A stretch of 64,000 nucleotides of DNA from Streptomyces fuscichromogenes. Its GTDB lineage: Bacteria > Actinomycetota > Actinomycetes > Streptomycetales > Streptomycetaceae. Position 1 is the first letter of the stretch. Every line of letters begins with the position of its first letter. Positions 8,252 to 17,075 of this stretch are shown one piece after another. Position numbers and translations under genes: made by a program. The stretch spans positions 434,001 through 498,000 of the forward strand of contig NZ_BMML01000004.1 in the NCBI RefSeq assembly GCF_014645815.1, written 5' to 3'. The notes below the pieces were generated by a model. That model saw only the letters and a program-made list of their open reading frames with translations. It did not search any database and was not told where the DNA came from.

Positions 8252-9475
8252 CTACGCCGGGGCGACCTCGAGGACGTAGGTACGGGCCAGGTCCTCGACG
8301 CGTTTGGGCACGAGTGCCGCCTCGGCCGTCGCGAGGAACACCAGACCGGTGGTCGAGGCGGAGTGCAGCCGGGTGCCGATGGTGTCGCCGGTCCGCGTGG
8401 ACATCCGCACCTCGACCACATCCGGTACCCGGGCCAACTCCTCGGCGGTGGAGATGCGCACGACGCGTCCGGGCCGCACCGGCAGGTCGCAGTTGGCGAT
8501 GATCTCGTCCCGCAGCGCCGCGACCGGACCGCTGACCCCGGCCGGGCGACCGAGCGAGGTGTCCATGAACACCCGCCAGAGGTCGATGCCGTACTTCATC
8601 CGGACCGCGTCGACGATGCCGCCGCCGGCCGGCCGGCAGGAGATCTCGCCGATCACGAACCCGTCGGGCGTCCCGAACAGCTCCATGTGCGTCACGCCGC
8701 TGTCCAGCCCGAGGGCGCTCACGGTGGCCTGGTGCAGCTCGTGGATCACCGCGACGGCCGGGTCGTCCTCGGGCAGCAGATACGAGCCGGTGAAGGCGTC
8801 CGTCCGGCCCAGGAGCGGCATGAAGTAGCGCTGCACGGCGGCGAATTCGACTCGTCCGCCCGAGACCACCCCGTCACAGTGGTACTCGCCCTCCATCTCG
8901 ACGAACCGCTCGACGAGCAGCGGGCACGCGGCCCGGCGCAGACCGTCCGCGGCGGACGAGGCGAGCAGCTCGGTCAGCTCCTGGGCCGAGGACAGCAGGA
9001 AGGTGTTCATGGAGCCGGTACCGAGGGCCGGCTTGAGCACCACCGGCCAGCCGAGCTCGGCGGCAGCGGCGAGGGCCTGCTCGCACGACCCGATCACGCG
9101 GTGCGCGGCGACCGGCAGACCCGCCGCGGTGAGGACCGACTTCATCACCGCCTTGTTGGAGAACCGGTTGGCCGTCTCGAAGCCGATCCCGCCCAGCCCC
9201 AGGAACGAACGCAGATAGCCGCCGGCGGGCAGGCTCCGCTCGGACGGAGCCACCACGTGGTCGATCGGCCGGCGCGCCGACAGGTCCAGGGCCACCCGGC
9301 GGACGGCGGTCAGGTCGGCGATGTCGTCGACGAAGTGCAGCCGTACGTCCGGGGTGTACATCCGGGCGTACGAGCTTTCGGTGATGACGTCGATCTCGGC
9401 GTCGGGCGCCGCCGCGCGAAGCCGGTCCACCGCCTCGGACTTGCCGGAGTTCACCACCAACACGTGAGCGCTCAT
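8252..9475 (-). CDS. ATP-grasp carboxylate-amine ligase (third of the minus operon)
   Basis: 407 aa from ATG 9475, overlapping the upstream gene by 4 bp. ATP-grasp enzymes join a carboxylate to an amine through an acyl phosphate; many make peptide bonds. The sequence has an N-terminal Rossmann-like part (HVLVVNSGKSEAVDRL), the ATP-grasp central domain (NKAVMKSVLTAAGLPV, then VVLKPALGTGSMNTF and LLVERFVEMEGEYHCDG), and the metal-binding end FVIGEISCRPAGGGI. It resembles the 12477 protein, which has GEVACRTGGALI at the equivalent place, so the two are probably paralogues from a duplication. Substrates are unknown; the setting suggests ligation of an amino acid or peptide in the NRPS product pathway. 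Confidence 0.88.
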   Translation of the reverse strand: MSAHVLVVNSGKSEAVDRLRAAAPDAEIDVITESSYARMYTPDVRLHFVDDIADLTAVRRVALDLSARRPIDHVVAPSERSLPAGGYLRSFLGLGGIGFETANRFSNKAVMKSVLTAAGLPVAAHRVIGSCEQALAAAAELGWPVVLKPALGTGSMNTFLLSSAQELTELLASSAADGLRRAACPLLVERFVEMEGEYHCDGVVSGGRVEFAAVQRYFMPLLGRTDAFTGSYLLPEDDPAVAVIHELHQATVSALGLDSGVTHMELFGTPDGFVIGEISCRPAGGGIVDAVRMKYGIDLWRVFMDTSLGRPAGVSGPVAALRDEIIANCDLPVRPGRVVRISTAEELARVPDVVEVRMSTRTGDTIGTRLHSASTTGLVFLATAEAALVPKRVEDLARTYVLEVAPA

Positions 9476-11094
9476 GCCAGTTCCGTCCGCGCGCGGTCGA
9501 GGTACCACAGGACATAGGCGTAGACGGCGAGCCAGGTCTGCGGGGTGGCGAGCGCACGCTCGTACTTCAGCCAGCCCGCGAGGGCGTTCGCCGCACCGAC
9601 GTACAACCTCGCGCGCAGGACGCGCGGTTCGGTGTCCGGCCCGAGTCCGGCGAGCAGCCGCTCCTCGAACCGCGCCAGGTTGCCGTCCACGGTGAAGGGG
9701 GCCGTCAGCCCGGAGAGGTCGAGCGTGCCGTCCGGTGCCGCGGGCAACTCGGGCAGCAGCGCCTCGGACGTGCCGTCGGCGACGGCCTGGAGCAGCCCGC
9801 TCATCGGCAGCGCGCTGTGCAGCAGGGTCGCGAAGTCGTAGCTGGGATCGCCGAATCCGATGTCCGGCCGGTCCCGGCCGTCCCACACCGTGCGCGGGTC
9901 GACGAAGACCGGGGAGCCGTCGCCGCGGCGCAGCATGTTCTTGAGGTGTACGTCCCCGTGCACCAGGCATCCGGAGTCCGGCAGCAGCGAGGCCGAGGCC
10001 TCGTCCAGCCAGCGCGTCATGGCCGTGTACCCCGCCGGCCGGCTCCCGGTCGGCAGGACCACGTCGGCACCGAGTACGGTCCCCAGGTCCCAGCCGGGGA
10101 AGAAGGACCGGAAGGTCGCCACGAACCCCTCGTGCTCCACCACGGCGTGGAAACGCTCACGGAAGAGGTAGTCCGCGACGGTCGGCCGCTGTGCTCTGGC
10201 CGTCGACGTGTAGAGGACCCGCAGCAGTCGAAGGTGCGGTTCGAGCGCCGGCAGCGCCTCGTCGGCGAGCACGAACTTCGCCTTGTCGGCGAAGACGACA
10301 TTGTCCAGGGTGAGCGGTTCGACCTGCTCCATCAGGGACGTCGCCTGCGCACCCTCGTGGTGCACCCCGTGCAGGACCGGGAACAGCGGGGGATGCCCCT
10401 GTGCCATGAGCCCGGTGTTCACCTCTGTCACGAACGCGGTCTCCGCGTCGATGACCGCGCGCGGCCCGACCTTGGCCACCAGCGGGACGCCCGCCTCGAA
10501 GGCCACGATGCCCAGTGAGTCCGCGCCGTTGGCGTAGGTGGCCGTGACACCGGACGACGTGACGGCCGAGCCGGTCCCGGCGGCCTCGGCCCAGTCGCGC
10601 AGCCGGTCGGCCGTGAGCAGGTCGATCACCGCGCGGGTGTGCGCCACGCTGTCGGTGATGCCGGTGACCAGGAGGCCGTCGCGCGACCCGCCCAGCACCA
10701 TGGTCCAGCGCAGCAGGAAGCGGCCCTCGTCGACGTCGGTGTGCGGCACCAGCGCCGCGTCGTCCGCGGTGAACCTCGCGACGGACCGGCTGAGCGCGCC
10801 CAGATGGGCATGCTTCTCGGGCGGCTCGGTGCTCGCGGCGGCGACGGTGACGCCCAGCTGCGACAGCTGCCCCGACGCGGCGGACAACAGCAGCATCTGG
10901 TTGGTGCAGCCGGAGAGTTGCGCGTGCCGTTCGCCGACGCCGTGTCCGGGATAGGCGAACACCACGGACACCGCGCCCTCGGGCAGGGGCGTGCCGTGCC
11001 GATCGAGGACCGCGTGCACGGCGGCGCGCTCCTCGTCGGTCGTGATGCGCACGGTGCCATGCAGGTCAGTGGCCGTTGCGGCCGGGATGCTCAC
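9472..11094 (-). CDS. Redoxin-like domain fused to aminoglycoside-phosphotransferase-like kinase
   Basis: 540 aa from GTG 11094. Residues ~40-175 look like a peroxiredoxin of the AhpC/BCP type: VVFAYPGHGVGER, a peroxidatic-type Cys63 in SGCTNQ, then LGVTVAAAST and a strand matching the second half of that fold. Residues ~185-540 are an APH/choline-kinase-like fold with the Brenner loop LVHGDVHLKNML (~383-394) and metal Asp in VFVDPRTV, followed by DPSYDFATLLH. APH-fold enzymes phosphorylate small molecules and often give self-resistance, as in viomycin and capreomycin clusters. The domain pairing is unusual. It overlaps the 8252 gene by 4 bp and follows the N-hydroxylase gene by 13 bp. A resistance or tailoring role is inferred. 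Confidence 0.8.
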   Translation of the reverse strand: MSIPAATATDLHGTVRITTDEERAAVHAVLDRHGTPLPEGAVSVVFAYPGHGVGERHAQLSGCTNQMLLLSAASGQLSQLGVTVAAASTEPPEKHAHLGALSRSVARFTADDAALVPHTDVDEGRFLLRWTMVLGGSRDGLLVTGITDSVAHTRAVIDLLTADRLRDWAEAAGTGSAVTSSGVTATYANGADSLGIVAFEAGVPLVAKVGPRAVIDAETAFVTEVNTGLMAQGHPPLFPVLHGVHHEGAQATSLMEQVEPLTLDNVVFADKAKFVLADEALPALEPHLRLLRVLYTSTARAQRPTVADYLFRERFHAVVEHEGFVATFRSFFPGWDLGTVLGADVVLPTGSRPAGYTAMTRWLDEASASLLPDSGCLVHGDVHLKNMLRRGDGSPVFVDPRTVWDGRDRPDIGFGDPSYDFATLLHSALPMSGLLQAVADGTSEALLPELPAAPDGTLDLSGLTAPFTVDGNLARFEERLLAGLGPDTEPRVLRARLYVGAANALAGWLKYERALATPQTWLAVYAYVLWYLDRARTELA

Positions 11095-11107
11095 GGGTTC
11101 CGCACTC

Positions 11108-12406
11108 CTAACGGGACTCGACGGACGTGTTCTCGGCGAGGGACTGGACGATCTCCGCGGCGCGCATGGGCATCAGCGAGAGCAGCACTTCGCTGAACCC
11201 GTGGGTGGCCTCCGCGAAGCCTTGCAGGAAGATCCGCGGCGCGAAGCCCTCGACGCTCTCGATGGCGTAGTCGCGGCGGATCGCGTACCGCTCCGGGGTC
11301 TCCATCCGCAGGTGCGCACCGAGCCCGGCCAGTGCGGGGACCGGCATCTGATAGCGGTAACCGGTGGCCAGAATGACGGCGTCGGCCTCGACCTTGCTGG
11401 TCTCGGCGCTGTCGAGGTGGAAGTAGGTGGCCACCGCGCGGTCGGCGTCCGAGTACGCCCCGACGAGTTCGGTGAACCGGTGCAGGCTGAGCGCACCGCA
11501 CCCGGAGGAGAGGTCCTCGTAGTACTCGCGGTAGATCTGCGGAATGAGGTCGTAGCTCACGCCGGTGTGGGCGGCCAGGCCGTAGTCGTCGATGATCTTC
11601 TGCCGGAACTCGCTGTCCTGGCGGTGGAACCAGTCCGGGAACTCGGGCAGGAAGAGCTCGTTGACGAAGTGCGTGTCGTCCTCGGGCCGCATGGCGAAGC
11701 CCCGGATGTTCGTGGTGATCCGCGCGTTGGGATAGGAACGGCGCAGGTGCATGAACACATCGGCCGAGGTCTGGCCGGAGCCGACGATGTTGAAGTGGTA
11801 CGGCGCCGACAGGTCGTCGAACGATTCCTCCAGACGCTCCCGGGTCTCGGAGGCGTGGAAGACCCGGTCGCCGAGTGCGGTGTCCTCGGGAACGTGCGGG
11901 GTACCGCCCGGCGCCAGCAGCAGATTGCGGGTGAGCACCGACCGCGTGGCCCCGTCGGCCCGGTCCCGTACGGTCACCCGCAGCAGCTCGATGCCGTCCT
12001 CACCCGGTACGCCGGACACGTCCAGGACGTCGGTGCCCCAGCGGACCAGGTCGTCGAACTGCTGGGCGGCCCAGGCGTAGTAGGCGTTGAACTCTACGCG
12101 CGTCGGATAGAAGGTGCGCAGGTTGATGAACTTCGCCAGCCGGTCCGGGCTCTGCTCGGCGAGGTAGTTCAGAAAGGAGAAGCGGCTGCGCGGGTTGCGC
12201 ATCGTGATGAGGTCCTTGGTGAAGGAGACCTGCATCTCCGCCCCGGCGAACATCAGCCCGGGGTGCCAGGCGAAGCCGGGTTTGCGGTCGAAGAAGACGG
12301 AGCGCAGCGGATGGCCGGACTCTTCCAGGGCGATCGCGACGGCCAGGTTCGAGGGTCCGAAACCGATGCCGACGAGGTCATGGATGTCCCGTTCGTTGAC
12401 GTGCAC
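11108..12406 (-). CDS. L-lysine/L-ornithine-type N-monooxygenase (SidA/IucD family)
   Basis: 432 aa from GTG 12406, preceded by AAGGAGAG. These flavoenzymes use FAD, NADPH and O2 to hydroxylate a side-chain amine of a diamino acid. Seen here: FAD loop VGIGFGPSNLAVA (residues ~12-24), NPRSRFSFLNYL, the NADPH loop NIVGSGQTSADVF in mid-protein, and the C-terminal ATGYRY motif. Length is typical. Usual substrates are Lys or Orn on the way to hydroxamate siderophores or N-N bonds, but this cluster makes diaminopropionate, so a shorter diamine is also possible. No acyl- or formyl-transferase for hydroxamate formation is seen nearby. It lies inside the ATP-grasp operon. Confidence 0.92.
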   Translation of the reverse strand: MHVNERDIHDLVGIGFGPSNLAVAIALEESGHPLRSVFFDRKPGFAWHPGLMFAGAEMQVSFTKDLITMRNPRSRFSFLNYLAEQSPDRLAKFINLRTFYPTRVEFNAYYAWAAQQFDDLVRWGTDVLDVSGVPGEDGIELLRVTVRDRADGATRSVLTRNLLLAPGGTPHVPEDTALGDRVFHASETRERLEESFDDLSAPYHFNIVGSGQTSADVFMHLRRSYPNARITTNIRGFAMRPEDDTHFVNELFLPEFPDWFHRQDSEFRQKIIDDYGLAAHTGVSYDLIPQIYREYYEDLSSGCGALSLHRFTELVGAYSDADRAVATYFHLDSAETSKVEADAVILATGYRYQMPVPALAGLGAHLRMETPERYAIRRDYAIESVEGFAPRIFLQGFAEATHGFSEVLLSLMPMRAAEIVQSLAENTSVESR

Positions 12407-12476
12407 GTCAGGTTCTCTCCTTGTGACGGAGGACAGGGCGAGCTGAGTGGATGAGCGGGCTGGGCGCGCCGGGCGG

Positions 12477-13661
12477 TCAGCCGCGCCGGCACAGGACGCG
12501 TAGTCGGTGTTCGAGCTCTTCCTCGTCGACGCCCTCGACCAGGAAGCGGGCCTTCCCGTCCACCGCGTCGACCGGGTCGTCCTGCTGTTCCGGGCGCTCC
12601 GGGGCGGAGAACTCGACCAGCCAGTCCGGGCGGTGGGCCGGGACCCTCGGCTGCGGACCGCCGGTCCACAGCAGCCAGCCGGTCGGCGCGGCACCGCGCT
12701 CCGGCTCCGCGGGCTCCGTCCACAGCCCGACGGAGAGCAGACAGGCGGCCCGGGACAGGTCGACGCCGTAGGTGTGGCGGACGGCGTTCTTGATGAGCGC
12801 TCCGCCGGTGCGGCAGGCGACCTCGCCGGCGAAGAAGGCGCCCGAGGAGTCCTCGAGGAACTCCATGTGCAGAACATGGACTCCGTGCCCCTCGGACAGG
12901 CCGGCCACGAAGCGTTCGGCGGTGTCGGTGAGCAGTTTCGCGCGGGGTGACCCGCCGTCGAGCATGACCGAGGCGAGGTTGTCGGTGCGGAACCGGTGCG
13001 GCGGGCTGAGGTAACGCGACGGCGAGACGAGCAGCGCCGTACCGCCGTCGACGAGGACGTCCACGTGGTGGACGGTGCTCTCGATGTACTGCTCGGCCAT
13101 CAGGCCGCCGCCGTGCAGGGCGGTGAGCAGGCCGGGGTCGTCGAGACAGGCCTGCCGGACCGCCGGTCCGTCGGCCAGCACCCGTACCCCGGCGGATCCG
13201 GCGCCGTCCCGCGGCTTGACCACGATCGTGCCCAGGTCCTCCTGGGCCGCGTACAGGTCCGCGCAGCAGCGCACCTCGCGATAGGGCACCGCGGGCACCG
13301 GGAGCCCGTCGAACAGGTGCTTCATGGCGACCTTGTCCCGGAACCGCAGTGCCGTCGTCGAGCCGACTCCGGGGATCCCGAAGAGGGTCCGCGCCTCGGC
13401 GGCCCGCAGCACGTCGTCCTCCGAGTTCACGAAGATCCGGTCCGGCCGGTCGGCGGCGCAGAGCCGGAGCAGTTCGGCGGTCGTGGCCGGTGACTCGTAG
13501 TCGTCCACGATCACCCGGCGGACGCCCGCGGCGAGGTCGTCGGCCGGGCGGTCGGTGTCGGCCGAGGTGAGCAGGGTGATGCGGGTCTGCGGGGCGGCCG
13601 CTCGGATCCAGTGGTCGTACCGCGCGGCCGACTGGGGCCGTTGCATGATCAGGACGTGCAT
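12477..13661 (-). CDS. ATP-grasp carboxylate-amine ligase (second of the minus operon)
   Basis: 394 aa from ATG 13661 with an AAAGGGTG site. It starts MHVLIMQRPQSA, then a Rossmann-like N-terminal domain, followed by RFRDKVAMKHLFDG, TIVVKPRDGAGSAGVRV (ATP-binding loop), MAEQYIESTVHHVDV and GEVACRTGGALI near the C-terminal metal site. The closing ~70 residues are acidic and Pro-rich. It is most like the 8252 ligase. ATP-grasp ligases of this kind make dipeptides or amides; which substrates are joined cannot be told. MFS gene 5 bp upstream, N-hydroxylase gene 70 bp downstream. Confidence 0.88.
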   Translation of the reverse strand: MHVLIMQRPQSAARYDHWIRAAAPQTRITLLTSADTDRPADDLAAGVRRVIVDDYESPATTAELLRLCAADRPDRIFVNSEDDVLRAAEARTLFGIPGVGSTTALRFRDKVAMKHLFDGLPVPAVPYREVRCCADLYAAQEDLGTIVVKPRDGAGSAGVRVLADGPAVRQACLDDPGLLTALHGGGLMAEQYIESTVHHVDVLVDGGTALLVSPSRYLSPPHRFRTDNLASVMLDGGSPRAKLLTDTAERFVAGLSEGHGVHVLHMEFLEDSSGAFFAGEVACRTGGALIKNAVRHTYGVDLSRAACLLSVGLWTEPAEPERGAAPTGWLLWTGGPQPRVPAHRPDWLVEFSAPERPEQQDDPVDAVDGKARFLVEGVDEEELEHRLRVLCRRG

Positions 13662-13666
13662 GTTCG

Positions 13667-14899
13667 TCACCCTTTCGCCGTGACAAGGCGGTGGTCGAGC
13701 CGGGCGACCGGCAGGGGCAGCAGCAGGACCGCGCAGAGCAGCAGGGCGCCGAGCGCGGCCCAGCCGGCCCCGCCGAAGCCGAGTACGACGACGGTGATCA
13801 GCGGCGGGCCGAGCACGTCCTGGACGCTGTTGCCGAGCGCGAAGATCGAGAGGTACTCCGCCTTGCGGTGCTCGGGCGCGTATTTGTAGGACAGTTCCCA
13901 GGAACCGATCGAGTGCCAGAGTTCCCCGGCGGTCAGCAGCAGGGTCGCGACGACCAGCGTGGCGCCGGCGAACACCGGGCCGAGCGGGGCCGCGGCGACG
14001 GCGAACACCGCGCAGGAGGCGATCAGCGCGAGGCCGGCCAGTCTCATCGCGCGCAGCCCGCCGTCGGCCCGTTCCGCGCCCTTGGCGAGGGGGACCTGGA
14101 ACAGCACCACCAGCACGGTGTTCAGCACCACCAGCGCCGACACCAGCGCGGCGGGCGCGTCCGTCTCCCGCACCGTCCACAGCGGGATGGCCACGGCCAG
14201 CACGGACATGTGTACGGCGAGTACGCAGCTCAGCGCGCTCAGTTCGAGGTAGCGCCGGTCGCCGAACCCCCGCAGGAAGCTCAGCCCGCCTCGGCGTACC
14301 GGCGGTGGCGCCGTCTCCACCCGCAGCCGTGCCAGCAGCAGCGCGGCGAGCACGAACGACGCGGCGTCGGCGAGGATGATCGTCCGGTAGGCCAGGGTCG
14401 AACCGGCGGCCAGCAGCGGGGCGGTGAGCATGGCGCCGACGGAGAACCCGATGTTGCGCACCGAGCGCATCGTGGCCAGGGTGCGGGTGCGGTCCCGGCC
14501 CGGCACCGCCACCGACACCACCGACTGGCTCGCGGGCGAGACCGCGCGCTCGACGAGGCCGAGGAGCGCCGACACCACGACGAAGGCGACCGGCCCGTGC
14601 ACGAAGGCGAGGGCCGCGAACCAGACCGCCCGCCACAGCTGATAGGCCATCAGCATCCGCCGGGCGCCCCAGCGGTCGGTGAGCACCCCGAGCGGAACCG
14701 TGGCCAGGAACGCGGTCAGCCCGGTCGCGGCCAGTCCGAGGCCGACCTGGGCATCGCTCAGGCCGATCACGTGGATGAAGAAGATCGTGGATCCGGCCAG
14801 GTAGAAGCCGGTGCCCACGGAATCGAGCAGCGCGACCAGGGCGAATGCCCGGCCGGCCGCCGACTCCGGGACATAGGTCCGCAGGAGTCGGGAGATCAT
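13667..14899 (-). CDS. MFS transporter, probable exporter
   Basis: 410 aa from ATG 14899, sharing a TCATGA overlap with the stop of the upstream ATP-grasp gene. About 10-12 hydrophobic helices are evident, with the MFS loop 2-3 signature LGVLTDRWGARRML near residues 71-84 and long Leu/Ala/Val-rich segments throughout. Location between peptide-ligase genes points to export of the product or an intermediate, a role it would share with the ABC pair at 49658-53115. Confidence 0.9.
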   Translation of the reverse strand: MISRLLRTYVPESAAGRAFALVALLDSVGTGFYLAGSTIFFIHVIGLSDAQVGLGLAATGLTAFLATVPLGVLTDRWGARRMLMAYQLWRAVWFAALAFVHGPVAFVVVSALLGLVERAVSPASQSVVSVAVPGRDRTRTLATMRSVRNIGFSVGAMLTAPLLAAGSTLAYRTIILADAASFVLAALLLARLRVETAPPPVRRGGLSFLRGFGDRRYLELSALSCVLAVHMSVLAVAIPLWTVRETDAPAALVSALVVLNTVLVVLFQVPLAKGAERADGGLRAMRLAGLALIASCAVFAVAAAPLGPVFAGATLVVATLLLTAGELWHSIGSWELSYKYAPEHRKAEYLSIFALGNSVQDVLGPPLITVVVLGFGGAGWAALGALLLCAVLLLPLPVARLDHRLVTAKG

Positions 14900-16140
14900 G
14901 AAGTGCGGACCTCGATCAGCCCGGCCGCGGCCGCCGCGTTCTGCCCGGCATGCGTTCCGGTGCTGCCGGTGGCCAGCAGATGGCCGATGCGATCCCAGGA
15001 ACTGGTCACTTCCTTGACCACCGTGCCCGGTTCCGCGGCGAGATCGACCTCGCGCACGCCTTCCGCGGCCCGGCTCTCCGCCAGTCCCGTGACCGTACGC
15101 ACCACGCCCGGCTGTGCGGAGAGGAACCGGATCGCCGCGCCCGCGAGGGCCGGGCCACGGGTGGGCGGAGCACCTTCCTGCAGGACGGCGAGCAGGTCGG
15201 CGACGATCCGGCCGCCGTAGGCGAGGTCGATCAGCAGGTCGATGCTGTCGCCCGGCAGCCGCCCCGCGCACTCGACGAGATGCGGCCGTACCCCGTCGAC
15301 CAGGATCCACTCGGCGTGCAGCACGCCGGACCCGAACCCCGTCGAGGTGACCAACAGCCGCATCAGCCGGTGGAGTTCGCCGGTGACCGCGGGCGGGAGC
15401 GAAGCGGGGACGACATGGCCGAGCTCGACCGGTGACGGTCCCGGGTGCAGCAGCTTCTCGGTGATGTTCAGGAACAGGAGCTCACCGCCGTCGACCAGGC
15501 ATTCCACGCTGACCTCCGGCCCGGACAGCCGCTCCTCGACGAGGAACCGGCCGGCCCCGGTGTCGCGAGCGCGCATCCTCGGCTCGTCGGCGGTCGTCGT
15601 GCCCACCCAGGCCAGCGCCGCGTCGTCGTCGGCGTCGAGCAGCCGGACACCCAGACTGGCCTGTCGGTCGGCCGGTTTCAGTACACAGCGGCCGCCGTGT
15701 GCGGCCCGGAACGCGACCACGTCCGCCACGCTTTCGGCCGGCCGCCAACGAGGCTGCGGCAGACCGGCGGAATCGGCGTGGGCGCGCAGCGCGGCCTTGT
15801 TCCGCAGGATCGCCGCGGCCGGTGTGCCCGCTCCGGGTAGTCCCCAGGCATCGGCCAGCGCCGCTGCCGCGACCACGCCGTACTCGGTCGCCGGAACGAC
15901 GGCGCGGATATGTCGTGGTCTGGAAACCGCGCGCACCACCCGGGCGGGATCCTGTTCGTTCTGAACCGGTGCGTGGACGACCCCTGCGACGCATGGATGG
16001 TTCACGATCCGCCGGGGAACATCGCGGGCGGCAGAGACGTATTCGTCCTCCACGACGAGCACGGACGCGGCCGGTAACAGGCTGTCGAGGTCGGAGATCA
16101 GTCCTTTGCTGAACCCGCACAGGACATGCGTGACGTCCAC
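14896..16140 (-). CDS. ATP-grasp ligase, L-amino acid ligase-like (first gene of the minus operon)
   Basis: 414 aa from GTG 16140, which has GGGGGAG six bases before it; an ATG at 16155 is also in frame but lacks a site. It contains ILRNKAALRAHADSAGLPQP, CVLKPADRQASLGVRL (ATP loop), FLVEERLSGPEVSVEC and VRPHLVECAGRLPGDSID, the order expected for ATP-grasp amino-acid ligases of the BacD/carnosine-synthase type. At the end motif the usual Asn of 'ExNxR' is Ala, to be weighed when judging metal binding. A rare TTA leucine codon (16075-16077, codon 22) lies in the early part of the gene. As the promoter-proximal gene of the operon, its translation may be limited by bldA tRNA. Confidence 0.87.
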   Translation of the reverse strand: MDVTHVLCGFSKGLISDLDSLLPAASVLVVEDEYVSAARDVPRRIVNHPCVAGVVHAPVQNEQDPARVVRAVSRPRHIRAVVPATEYGVVAAAALADAWGLPGAGTPAAAILRNKAALRAHADSAGLPQPRWRPAESVADVVAFRAAHGGRCVLKPADRQASLGVRLLDADDDAALAWVGTTTADEPRMRARDTGAGRFLVEERLSGPEVSVECLVDGGELLFLNITEKLLHPGPSPVELGHVVPASLPPAVTGELHRLMRLLVTSTGFGSGVLHAEWILVDGVRPHLVECAGRLPGDSIDLLIDLAYGGRIVADLLAVLQEGAPPTRGPALAGAAIRFLSAQPGVVRTVTGLAESRAAEGVREVDLAAEPGTVVKEVTSSWDRIGHLLATGSTGTHAGQNAAAAAGLIEVRTS

Positions 16141-16871
16141 GTAGTGCTCCCCCATGAAAGACAGTCAAAACCAAGCACGAGCAGCGAACCGCGGAGCCTT
16201 CGACGCATCCGCCGCGTAGTCCAGGGTTCACTTCATGTTCACTCCTGCACGCTCTCGCGATCAAGTCATTTTCGCGGAAGGAAAATCACAAACCCCGGAG
16301 AGTGTTTGCTTGTTTCGCAGTGATTGTATCGGTATGTCCGACTGAAGAAGTCGGTGTGATGCTCCATCGGTGACGTTCCGGTCGGCTGTGATCGCAAACG
16401 CACAGTGTCCGGTTACATCCCTTTGCAGGTGGATATTTCTGGCCGCATAACAGGAACCGGGAATCTCACTTCCGGGTCGCGACCGGCGGTGACATGGAGA
16501 GTTCCTTATTGCCTTGACTGTGCAGGAGCCGGTCCCTTAAGTTCGGGAAGTCGTCAACTAGATTCAGGTTTCGTGGAGTGATGCCCTGATCGCCCGGACT
16601 CGGCTAGGTGTCAACAATGGGGGAGCTAGACGCACGATCCGGTTTTGGTTGCTCGTTCGCGCCTATCAAGGCTGCTCATGCGCTGATTCTGCGCACCGGA
16701 CGTTTGCTGTGATGCGAACAGTGCCGGGGTGGCGGCGGCCGGCGATCCCATTGCGAGCATTTTCTTGATCCGACCCCGGCGGCGAAGTGCTGCCGTTGCT
16801 TTGCCATGCGCGTGGTGCGTGTATTTGGTGTCGGATTTTATCGTTCATTGATTTACGTGGAAGGGATTCGT
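16141..16871. promoter_or_regulatory. Divergent control region of the cluster
   Basis: About 730 bp between the head of the minus operon and the MbtH gene, AT-richer than the genes around it and without a supported ORF. It holds one sigma70-like plus-strand promoter candidate (separate entry), a small hairpin CCGACT-N5-AGTCGG at 16338-16354, and CTAG tetranucleotides about 20 bp apart near 16603-16632. I looked for DmdR/IdeR-type iron boxes (TTAGG...CCTAA) and saw none. Confidence 0.7.
16514..16543 (+). promoter_or_regulatory. Candidate sigma70-type promoter for the plus operon
   Basis: TTGACT at 16514-16519 and TAAGTT at 16538-16543 are spaced 18 bp apart. If used, transcription would start near 16550 and leave a leader of about 320 nt before the MbtH start codon. 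No second obvious promoter lies closer. Confidence 0.45.
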
Positions 16872-17075
16872 GTGTCGTCCGATTCGCGTTCCGTCCTTTA
16901 TCAGGTGGTCATCAACGACGCGGAGCAGTATTCGATCTGGCCGGTCGGCGCCGCAGTCCCGGCCGGATGGCGCGCCGAGGGCCCGGCCCGGCCCGAGGAG
17001 GAGTGCCTCAGCCACATCGAAGAGGCGTGGACCGACATGCGCCCGCTGAGTCTTCGTCATCGGGCGGCGGAATGA
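16872..17075 (+). CDS. MbtH-like NRPS chaperone
   Basis: 67 aa from GTG 16872, which has GGAAGGG about six bases upstream; longer in-frame readings from 16806 are rejected. MbtH-like proteins bind adenylation domains and are needed for the folding or activity of many. The signature is complete: NDAEQYSIWP, then VPAGWRAEG and CLSHIEEAWTDMRPLSLR. Its stop overlaps the start of the next NRPS by ATGA. As the only MbtH in the window, it is the likely partner for the eight A domains here. Confidence 0.95.
   Translation: MSSDSRSVLYQVVINDAEQYSIWPVGAAVPAGWRAEGPARPEEECLSHIEEAWTDMRPLSLRHRAAE

Noticed and set aside
16806..16871. Extended start for the MbtH-like protein.
   Set aside because: Family members begin close to the conserved Tyr-x-Val-Val-x-Asn-Asp block, and the ribosome binding site is before GTG 16872.
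16141..16871. Iron-box (DmdR/IdeR) site that would support a siderophore assignment.
   Set aside because: No TTAGG...CCTAA palindrome was found in the divergent region, and no siderophore receptor, ferric reductase or uptake ABC genes are present.
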